NCBI GenBank assembly: GCA_003447535.1
Contig: DLYY01000060.1
Location: 2,072-7,366 of the forward strand
DNA: 5,295 nucleotides
Direction: 5' to 3'
Source: Bacteroidota bacterium
Lineage (GTDB): Bacteria; Bacteroidota; Bacteroidia; Chitinophagales; UBA8649
Positions 1 through 5,295 of this stretch are shown piece by piece; the stretch's first letter is position 1; every line of letters begins with the position of its first letter. The notes under the pieces are model-generated. The model searched no databases and was not told where the DNA came from. It saw nothing but the letters and a program-made list of their open reading frames with translations. The translations under genes and the position numbers were made by a program.

Positions 1-1053
1 TTCCGTTTTAACATTATTATGAGGAGTCTCAATACTAATTGAATCCCCTTCTTGGTCTTCGGATTGAGGCTCCGCTTTCATAAATAGGGAAGCGAGAGAA
101 TCGGGATGAAGATGGTCTTCCTCCTCTTCCTGCTCATCGGCCACCCATAACAGGGGCGGCGTTCCTGGCTCTTCGGATTCCTCATTCAATTCAGAGTTAA
201 ACACATGATCTGGTTCAGCGGTAGACTTATGTCGCACAATGGATTCCGAATCTAAGTCCGGCTGATTACTTTCAGCCTCAATTTCTTGACTACTTTCCTC
301 AATAATTTCCGAATCACTTTCTTGATCCTCTATTTGGCTAACCGGGGACTTCAAAATATCGAGAAGTTGGTTCACTGTTAGGTTGCTTGGTGAAAGTTTA
401 TGAGACCATTCATTGAGCCCTCGATCATCAAAATACATTCCCAACCAGTCAGAAGGAATATCCTTTCTGCAACTTACTTGATAAAGAGTTTCTAATTCTC
501 TTTCCCACCGATCCCAATCGAATTTTTCGACCAGTTTAGTGTATAACTGCTGAATAATTTGAGAGGCTCTAACCTTTGACAATACATGTAATTCCTTTCG
601 CTGAAGATAAAGCGGGATAAGGTTCTTAAGCTCAGGGAAAAAAAACAGTTCCTGGCATTTATCTTCAATGTCTTTGGCCTCCATTTCTACTTTTTCACCA
701 TACAACCAATGAACTAGGTACTCGCCTGGCTCGACTAAAATGGGAACCCAAGTCTGTACAAACTCTTGACCCAGCTTGATTACATCTTCTCGTGGAACTT
801 GGATTGTTTGAGCGGCAACGTGTAAAAAATCTTCCCACTTTTGTCTGAGTTGTGCGTCATCCCACTGAATCCAGTGCTCGTTTGATGGTCTAATTGACGC
901 TTTAAATCGCTCTTGCATTCGATCCCAAATATGTTCGCGCAAGTAGACCGGTAAGAGTTCAAAATGCTTAAATTGTGCCTCATCTACGGAAATAGGCAGA
1001 GATTTCCATTCCTCTGATAGTTGCTGTGCAACACTTTCGGATATTTTTGTCAT
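1..1053 (-). CDS. Uncharacterised Trp-rich protein with acidic low-complexity tail (3' end beyond window)
   Basis: An uninterrupted reading frame of 351 codons runs from an ATG at 1053 to the left edge without a stop, so the C-terminus is missing. I do not recognise the family. Residues 1-232 look like a folded, mainly helical, soluble domain unusually rich in tryptophan (W16, W43, W61, W64, W73, W102, W116, W180, W183, W203, W216). From about residue 240 the protein becomes a disordered-looking acidic tail dominated by Glu, Asp, Ser and Gln. The tail contains two similar blocks, EDQESDS (242-248) and EDQEGDS (332-338), and a short hydrophobic island at LLWVADE (301-307). No signal peptide or membrane segment is visible, so a cytoplasmic location is inferred. 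An in-frame stop lies upstream, leaving only this ATG and the GTG directly before it as starts. There is no Shine-Dalgarno. The gene is divergent from the ABC ATPase gene. The steady codon frame and composition make it a real gene; its function is unknown. Confidence 0.85.
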   Translation of the reverse strand, partial: MTKISESVAQQLSEEWKSLPISVDEAQFKHFELLPVYLREHIWDRMQERFKASIRPSNEHWIQWDDAQLRQKWEDFLHVAAQTIQVPREDVIKLGQEFVQTWVPILVEPGEYLVHWLYGEKVEMEAKDIEDKCQELFFFPELKNLIPLYLQRKELHVLSKVRASQIIQQLYTKLVEKFDWDRWERELETLYQVSCRKDIPSDWLGMYFDDRGLNEWSHKLSPSNLTVNQLLDILKSPVSQIEDQESDSEIIEESSQEIEAESNQPDLDSESIVRHKSTAEPDHVFNSELNEESEEPGTPPLLWVADEQEEEEDHLHPDSLASLFMKAEPQSEDQEGDSISIETPHNNVKTE

Positions 1054-1082
1054 CACGTTTGCGTGGGATTTTTGGTATACTT

Positions 1083-1113
1083 CAAAAATAACGTCTCTTT
1101 AGTGGTGAAACAA
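1083..1113 (-). promoter_or_regulatory. Candidate Bacteroidota-type promoter for the leftward uncharacterised gene
   Basis: On the minus strand, TTG at 1113-1111 is followed by 20 nt and then TATTTTTG at 1090-1083. This fits the pattern TTG-N17-23-TAnnTTTG known for the primary sigma factor of Bacteroidota, with all fixed bases of the -7 box present. It predicts a start of transcription near 1077 and a leader of about 24 nt before the ATG at 1053. It lies in the 70-nt gap between the two divergent genes, and its -33 end comes within about 10 nt of the ABC ATPase start codon. No equally good match for the rightward ABC gene was found in this gap. This is a pattern match only. Confidence 0.45.
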
Positions 1114-1123
1114 CTCATGCTTC

Positions 1124-1756
1124 ATGATTGAACTGAAAGCAGTACAACTCCGAAAACAATATACCCATCGTCGGCTCTTTTCCGAACTAAGCTTCGAACA
1201 TCGTTCTGGTGTACTTGGAATTGCTGGAGCCAACGGCAGCGGGAAATCTACCTTACTCCGATGTATTGCTTTTTTACAAAGTATTGACGCTGGGGAAATA
1301 CACTGGACCCAAGAAGGCAATGCCGTCGACCGCGAAGATTTTAGGCAAGCTATTGGATTTGTTGCTCCAAATATCCAGTTTTACGACGAATTAACTGTAC
1401 AAGAAAATATGGACTTTGTCCAAAAAATGAGCGGCTTTGATCCCCATAAAATCTCTCACAATCAAGCGCATCCTGTTGATTGGTTAGCCAAGACACAGAT
1501 TAAAGATTTAGCTGAATACCCGTATCAACGTTTATCTACCGGACAGCAGCAAAGAGTCAAATTAGCCATTGCGTTATCCCGTAATCCTAGCGTACTTTTC
1601 CTAGACGAACCTGGTGCCAATTTAGACGCACTTGGCAAAGATTTGATCAAAGAACTATTAACTGATCTCCGAAAAAAAGGAACACTCCTTTTTTTGGCCT
1701 CAAACGACCCAAAAGAACTTGACTTATGTGACCGGATACTGGATTTAGATCACTAA
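1124..1756 (+). CDS. CcmA-like single-domain ABC transporter ATP-binding protein
   Basis: This 210-residue protein is a single nucleotide-binding domain that would hydrolyse ATP on the cytoplasmic face of an ABC system. Visible motifs are the A-loop Tyr13, Walker A GANGSGKST (35-43), signature LSTGQQQR (137-144), Walker B VLFLDEP (157-163) with catalytic Glu162, and D-loop ANLD (165-168). Three loops deviate from consensus. The Q-loop position reads FVAPNIQ (79-85), with Pro where Gln is usual. The signature has Thr139 in place of Gly. The switch His is Asn194 in ASNDPKE. Length and general pattern resemble CcmA, the haem-exporter ATPase of cytochrome c maturation, and from memory similar Asn/Pro variants occur in Bacteroidota CcmA-like proteins. 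No CcmB-type permease lies in the window, so the partner and substrate are unknown. The ATG at 1124 places the first strand correctly before the A-loop. The peptidase gene follows 43 nt downstream on the same strand, probably in one transcript. Confidence 0.93.
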   Translation: MIELKAVQLRKQYTHRRLFSELSFEHRSGVLGIAGANGSGKSTLLRCIAFLQSIDAGEIHWTQEGNAVDREDFRQAIGFVAPNIQFYDELTVQENMDFVQKMSGFDPHKISHNQAHPVDWLAKTQIKDLAEYPYQRLSTGQQQRVKLAIALSRNPSVLFLDEPGANLDALGKDLIKELLTDLRKKGTLLFLASNDPKELDLCDRILDLDH

Positions 1757-1799
1757 ACTCGAACTTATAAAAATACTTTTAACCTTAATCCCTTTTCCC

Positions 1800-2888
1800 T
1801 TGATATCAACCTACGATTACCAACTCGCCGATTTAATATTAGACCATAGCACCGAAGTACAAGCAAATGATCATGTGATGGTACAGCTAATAGGCCTAAA
1901 TGGTATTAACCTTCTCCGAGCACTTGTTCAAGGGGTACGAAAACGAGGAGCTCATCCTTTTGTCCAAATTGAAGACACCGAAGTACAAAGAGATATGGTT
2001 GAGCATGGGAATGAAGATTTTTGGAAAATTCAAGCCAAGGTTGACCAACTTCCACTCATGAAACAGATGGACGTATTTATCGGCATAAGAGCATCTGAAA
2101 ATATTTACGAACAATCTAAAGCCAGTAAAGAAGCTAACAAGGCCTATTCAGAACATTTTTTAAAACCTGTGCATTTTGACGAACGTGTAAATAACACACG
2201 TTGGTGTATCATGCGGTATCCATCACCAGCCTTTGCTATGAATGCGAAGTTACCGACCCGCGAATTCACTCAATTCTATTATGATGCGTGCCTGGTTGAT
2301 TATGGACAGCTCAAAAAAGCCATGGAACCATTGGAGAAACGCCTACGAGAAGCAGATCAAGTTCACCTTAAAGGAGAGGGTACTGATATAGTGCTTTCGG
2401 TAAAAGGGCAAAATTGGATCCCTTGTTATGGCAGGCATAATATCCCAGATGGAGAACTATTCAGCTCACCTATTATCGATTCGGTGCAAGGAGTCATTAC
2501 CTATGCTCCTAGTGTGTACCAAGGCAAGCCTTTTGAATTTGTAACACTTGAAGTCAAGGATGGGGTGGTAATCGACTTTGACTCCTCTAATAATGATGCG
2601 CTTCGTGACATTTTGGACACGGACAAGGGATCTAGATGTTTTGGTGAATTTAGTTTCGGTACGAATCCAATTATTTCTTCACCGATGTATGACATCTTGT
2701 TTGATGAAAAAATCTATGGCTCTAACCACCTTACATTAGGCAAAGACTATGAAGTAGCCCCCAACGGCAATAGCAGTACTATTCACTGGGATCTAGTATG
2801 TATAGGGGCGGATGTTTACCTAGACGGTGAACTCATCCGCAAAGGTCGAGAATATGTGGTAGAAGATCTAAAAGGGTTGAATCCTTAA
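1800..2888 (+). CDS. M29-family metallo-aminopeptidase (AmpS/PepS/aminopeptidase T type), TTG start
   Basis: The 362-residue product matches the M29 (thermophilic aminopeptidase) family, cytoplasmic dimetal enzymes that remove N-terminal residues from peptides. The C-terminal catalytic part carries the family hallmarks in order: NIPDGELFSSP (214-224) with Glu219, GEFSFGTNP (282-290) with Glu283, DEKIYGSNHLTLG (302-314) with His310, Tyr317, and HWD (329-331) with His329 and Asp331. These correspond to the known metal ligands and active-site tyrosine, so the enzyme should be active. At 362 residues it is shorter than the roughly 410-residue AmpS/PepS proteins. The start is TTG: the frame has a TAG at 1746, no ATG/GTG/TTG between it and 1800, and the next candidates (GTG 1875, ATG 1878) would delete the conserved first helix (LADLILDHSTEV, 9-20). 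No Shine-Dalgarno precedes it; the leader is pyrimidine-rich. It lies 43 nt after the ABC ATPase gene and converges on the aldehyde dehydrogenase gene. Confidence 0.94.
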   Translation: MISTYDYQLADLILDHSTEVQANDHVMVQLIGLNGINLLRALVQGVRKRGAHPFVQIEDTEVQRDMVEHGNEDFWKIQAKVDQLPLMKQMDVFIGIRASENIYEQSKASKEANKAYSEHFLKPVHFDERVNNTRWCIMRYPSPAFAMNAKLPTREFTQFYYDACLVDYGQLKKAMEPLEKRLREADQVHLKGEGTDIVLSVKGQNWIPCYGRHNIPDGELFSSPIIDSVQGVITYAPSVYQGKPFEFVTLEVKDGVVIDFDSSNNDALRDILDTDKGSRCFGEFSFGTNPIISSPMYDILFDEKIYGSNHLTLGKDYEVAPNGNSSTIHWDLVCIGADVYLDGELIRKGREYVVEDLKGLNP

Positions 2889-2896
2889 TTCACAGA

Positions 2897-2925
2897 GTGA
2901 TCTAGTTTATACCAAACTAGATCAC
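2897..2925. terminator. Perfect 12-bp inverted repeat between convergent genes, likely bidirectional terminator
   Basis: GTGATCTAGTTT (2897-2908) and its exact reverse complement AAACTAGATCAC (2914-2925) flank a 5-nt loop, ATACC. The hairpin begins 8 nt after the peptidase stop codon and ends 6 nt before the dehydrogenase stop codon, filling the 43-nt gap between the convergent genes. This position suggests termination or 3'-end protection for both transcripts. Neither side has a run of T, so it is not a classical intrinsic terminator, and the stem is AT-rich. A third, partial copy of the right arm (AAACTAG, 2929-2935) overlaps the dehydrogenase stop codon. Confidence 0.65.
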
Positions 2926-2931
2926 ATCAAA

Positions 2932-4443
2932 CTAGTCTACATCAAAGGAAATACCTTGTGCTAAAGGTAAGGTATCGCCCCAGTTTATGGTATTGGTTTG
3001 GCGTCGCATGTAGGCTTTCCAAGCATCGCTTCCAGATTCACGACCTCCCCCCGTTTCTTTCTCCCCACCAAAAGCGCCTCCAATCTCGGCGCCACTTGTA
3101 CCTATATTAATGTTCGCAATTCCACAATCCGAGCCAGTTGCACTTAAAAAACGCTCGGCTTCACGTAGGTTTAAAGTAAACATTGCTGAACTCAAACCCT
3201 GTTTTACTCCATTATGCATAGCAATAGCCTCTTCCTGACTGTTATACTTTAATAGATACAAAATAGGTGCGAATGTTTCTTCTTGGACAATCTCATAATG
3301 ATTTTTTGCTTCAACAATAGCTGGGGTTACATAATTACCTTCTCCTTCCAGAACCTGCCCACCGCAAATAAGGGTTCCTCCTTCTTCTTTAGCCTGTTTA
3401 AGAGCATTCTGCATAGCGATAACCGCATCCTGGTCAATCATTGGCCCAACTAAAGTGCCTGGTTCTAACGGATCTCCAATTGTGATTTTCTCATAAATAC
3501 TAACTAAGCGTTCTTTCACTTGGTCGTAAACATCTTCATGAACAATGAGACGACGTGTACTAGTGCATCGCTGCCCACAGGTTCCCACCGCTCCAAAAAC
3601 GGTTGCCCGAATAGCCATTTCCAAATCCGCATCTTTGCTGATAATGATCGCATTGTTTCCTCCTAACTCAAGAATACTCTTGCCCAATCGACCACCAACA
3701 ACTTTAGCAACTTCCTTACCCATACGTATGGAGCCTGTCGCTGATATTAATGGAATTCTCGAATCGGTAGTCATCCACTCACCTAACTCACGATCACCTG
3801 TCACTAAATTAAATATTCCTTCGGGTAGGTTATTTTCTTTTAGCACTTTAGCCACGATTTTTTGAATGGCTACTCCACAAAGCGGCGTTTTTTCCGATCC
3901 TTTCCATACCAATACGTTGCCACAAACAGCGGCTATCATTGCATTCCAACTCCAAACAGCCACTGGGAAATTAAAAGCGGATATGATGCCCACAATTCCC
4001 AACGGATGCCACTGTTCATACATTCGATGCTCCGGGCGTTCGCTGTGCATGGATAAACCGTAGAGCTGACGGCTTAGCCCCGTTGCAAAATCACAGATAT
4101 CTATCATCTCTTGCACTTCGCCGAGACCTTCCTGATGAATTTTACCCATCTCATAGGTTACTAATTTTCCAAGTGGCTCCTTGAATTCACGTAATTTGTC
4201 GCCTATTTGCCGCACAATTTCTCCTCTTTGGGGAGCGGGCATTTCCCGCCAAATCAAATGCGCGTTCTGTGCGGTAGTAATGACTTGTTCGTATTGTTTT
4301 TTTGATGTTAATGTTACATTGGCAATTTTTTTACCATCAACAGGCGTAAAGCTGCTGCTGAGGAATTTACTTTCCATGTGTTTAGTCCCGGTACTTGTTC
4401 CCGCATTGACCCCTTCAATACCTAATTTGCGTAAAAAATCCAT
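2932..4443 (-). CDS. Antiquitin-type (ALDH7) aldehyde dehydrogenase, probable L-aminoadipate-semialdehyde / piperideine-6-carboxylate dehydrogenase
   Basis: This complete 503-residue NAD-dependent aldehyde dehydrogenase belongs to the ALDH7/antiquitin group, whose members oxidise L-2-aminoadipate 6-semialdehyde (in equilibrium with piperideine-6-carboxylate) to L-2-aminoadipate in lysine breakdown. Catalytic features are all present: Asn158 in SAFNFP, cofactor-binding Lys181 in VWKGSE, general base Glu259 in LELGGNN, and nucleophile Cys293 in GTCGQRCTSTRR. An extra cysteine, Cys289, precedes it. The C-terminus, GGAFGGEKETGGGRESGSD (455-473) followed by YMRRQTNTIN and LPLAQGI, is diagnostic of antiquitin. 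Arg292 and the GEVQE stretch (108-112) match residues that I recall as binding the substrate carboxylate and amino group in human ALDH7A1. The ATG at 4443 is the first start after an in-frame stop. No Shine-Dalgarno and no convincing promoter were seen upstream. No other lysine-degradation gene is in the window, so the exact aldehyde substrate is inferred from family. It is divergent from the methyltransferase gene. Confidence 0.96.
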   Translation of the reverse strand: MDFLRKLGIEGVNAGTSTGTKHMESKFLSSSFTPVDGKKIANVTLTSKKQYEQVITTAQNAHLIWREMPAPQRGEIVRQIGDKLREFKEPLGKLVTYEMGKIHQEGLGEVQEMIDICDFATGLSRQLYGLSMHSERPEHRMYEQWHPLGIVGIISAFNFPVAVWSWNAMIAAVCGNVLVWKGSEKTPLCGVAIQKIVAKVLKENNLPEGIFNLVTGDRELGEWMTTDSRIPLISATGSIRMGKEVAKVVGGRLGKSILELGGNNAIIISKDADLEMAIRATVFGAVGTCGQRCTSTRRLIVHEDVYDQVKERLVSIYEKITIGDPLEPGTLVGPMIDQDAVIAMQNALKQAKEEGGTLICGGQVLEGEGNYVTPAIVEAKNHYEIVQEETFAPILYLLKYNSQEEAIAMHNGVKQGLSSAMFTLNLREAERFLSATGSDCGIANINIGTSGAEIGGAFGGEKETGGGRESGSDAWKAYMRRQTNTINWGDTLPLAQGISFDVD

Positions 4444-4531
4444 ATGAGTTATTTGTGCATAATTGATAGGTCAAGATAAGCACTTACGCATTAAATAACA
4501 GACGAATAGCCACAAATCTTCTTCTAAACCA

Positions 4532-4565
4532 TTGACTTATTCTACCTATTTTATAGCTAAATTTT
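4532..4565 (+). promoter_or_regulatory. Weak candidate promoter for the RNA methyltransferase gene
   Basis: TTGACT at 4532-4537 contains the -33 TTG. TAAATTTT at 4558-4565 matches TAnnTTTG in all but the last fixed base, with 23 nt between TTG and the -7 box, the upper end of the accepted range. This would give a leader of roughly 28 nt before the ATG at 4599. The segment is very AT-rich, so partial matches are expected by chance and the call is tentative. Confidence 0.25.
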
Positions 4566-4598
4566 TTATTTAATTCTTTCTTGCATTGACCTAAACCT

Positions 4599-5295
4599 AT
4601 GAATACAGCCAGCCAAAAGCAGTTATCTCTTCTACGTAAGCTAAAACTAAAAAAGCACCGAGAACAGTTAGGTATTTTTTTGGCTGAAGGCTACCATACA
4701 ATAGATCAAATTGTCACTAATAAAAAACTTGTTGTGGATGAACTATTCATCGATTTCGAACATGAACAAAGTGAGCAGTTAGTTTCTTTACTTAAATCCG
4801 GCTTAGATGCAGACCGCGTGTACGGCATGAAGAAAAGTACCATTAAAGATCTTTCGGATACCGAGCACACTTCAGGCTGGTCGGCCGTTATTCAAATTCC
4901 AGCATCCCGTTCTTTAGATAATTTACTTGCACTAAATTCTTCTGCTTTTGAACAACAAAGTGTGGATCCAATAACATCGGCAACTAATCCCATTTTACTC
5001 GCTTTGGATGAAATTCAAGACCCTGGAAATATGGGGACCATTATTAGGACGGCCGTTTGGTTTGGAGTCCAAGGTATACTGCTTGGCGAAGGGTGCGTTG
5101 ATATGTGGAATCCAAAAGTAGTTCGGAGTACCGTTGGAGCATCCGGATATGTTGATCATACCCCCGCTAAACTTGAAGAAGCCTTGATGGAATGCCACTA
5201 TCAAGGCTGGAATATCATGTTGCTGGATGGCTCGGAAGGAGCTACCCCACTCTCTTCTCAGCTGCCTAGTGGACCGAAGGTTTGGGTACTTGGAA
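4599..5295 (+). CDS. SpoU/TrmH-family RNA 2'-O-methyltransferase (3' end beyond window)
   Basis: The frame opens at ATG 4599, with an in-frame TGA four codons upstream fixing it as the first start, and remains open to the right edge (232 complete codons). The product is a SPOUT-fold methyltransferase that transfers a methyl group from S-adenosylmethionine to a ribose 2'-OH of rRNA or tRNA. Residues about 8-97 match the small RNA-binding substrate domain, with LRKLKLKKHREQLGIFLAEG (12-31) typical. The catalytic domain starts near 131: motif 1 is LDEIQDPGNMGTIIRTA (136-152) with Asn144 and Arg150, and motif 2 is NPKVVRSTVGAS (171-182) with Arg176. Motif 3 (usually xLGNEGxG) begins at VWVLG (228-232), exactly where the window ends; the last base, A, is compatible with the expected Asn codon. 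About 30-40 residues are probably missing. The linker between domains (about 103-130) looks a little longer than usual. RlmB-like and other 23S rRNA methyltransferases share this layout, so the target nucleotide cannot be assigned. Confidence 0.94.
   Translation, partial: MNTASQKQLSLLRKLKLKKHREQLGIFLAEGYHTIDQIVTNKKLVVDELFIDFEHEQSEQLVSLLKSGLDADRVYGMKKSTIKDLSDTEHTSGWSAVIQIPASRSLDNLLALNSSAFEQQSVDPITSATNPILLALDEIQDPGNMGTIIRTAVWFGVQGILLGEGCVDMWNPKVVRSTVGASGYVDHTPAKLEEALMECHYQGWNIMLLDGSEGATPLSSQLPSGPKVWVLG

Noticed and set aside
780..983. 67-codon minus-strand frame inside the uncharacterised gene
   Set aside because: It lies entirely within the 351-codon frame on the same strand in another register, and has no family resemblance; the longer frame has coherent protein composition.
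1057..1123. Sigma-70-like TATACT at 1077-1082 as a rightward promoter for the ABC ATPase
   Set aside because: No suitable -35 element lies at 16-18 nt upstream, and the -7 pattern expected for this lineage is not matched.
1116..1130. Tiny upstream frame ATG CTT CAT GAT TGA overlapping the ABC ATPase start, with GGTG 9 nt before it
   Set aside because: Four codons next to an AT-rich leader are easily explained by chance, and nothing in the peptide suggests a leader function.
1099..1394. Frames on both strands over the 5' part of the ABC ATPase gene
   Set aside because: The ABC frame carries Walker A and a continuous domain; the others have no recognisable motifs.
1774..1781. TACTTTTA resembling a -7 box before the peptidase gene
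   Set aside because: One fixed base is wrong and no TTG occurs 17-23 nt upstream; co-transcription with the ABC gene is simpler.
3545..4447. Several plus-strand frames of 64-106 codons opposite the aldehyde dehydrogenase
   Set aside because: They are antisense to a complete, well-conserved gene and their translations show no family features.
4995..5204. 69-codon minus-strand frame opposite the methyltransferase gene
   Set aside because: It is antisense to the SpoU motif region, whose coding identity is clear.

Overview
The window fits a genome of the Bacteroidota/Rhodothermota type. Balneolaceae-like marine bacteria are my best guess, from memory of similar proteins and not from a search. 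None of the five gene starts has a convincing Shine-Dalgarno sequence. One intergenic region carries a close match to the Bacteroidota promoter pattern (TTG, about 20 nt, TAnnTTTG). The DNA is moderately AT-rich throughout, with no sign of a compositional break.

Layout from left to right. Positions 1-1053 (minus) hold the first 351 residues of an unrecognised soluble protein. It has a tryptophan-rich N-terminal part and a long acidic, low-complexity tail, and it runs off the left edge. A 70-nt divergent gap follows, with a candidate promoter for that gene. Positions 1124-1756 (plus) encode a small stand-alone ABC ATPase of the CcmA-like type, with substitutions in the Q-loop, signature and H-loop. 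It is followed after 43 nt by an M29-family metallo-aminopeptidase (1800-2888, plus) that starts at TTG. The peptidase converges on an aldehyde dehydrogenase of the antiquitin/ALDH7 group (2932-4443, minus). The 43 nt between them are almost filled by a perfect 12-bp hairpin, probably a shared terminator. After a 155-nt divergent gap, an RNA 2'-O-methyltransferase of the SpoU/TrmH family (4599 onward, plus) runs off the right edge just before its third conserved motif.

The genes do not form an obvious single pathway. The ABC ATPase and the peptidase are probably co-transcribed. The dehydrogenase (lysine/aminoadipate semialdehyde oxidation) and the methyltransferase (rRNA or tRNA modification) look like ordinary chromosomal housekeeping genes. 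I see no mobile element, CRISPR array, RNA gene, toxin-antitoxin pair or defence cassette. The parts most worth a second look are the uncharacterised acidic-tailed protein and the ABC ATPase with altered catalytic loops and no visible permease. No intergenic stretch exceeds 300 bases.
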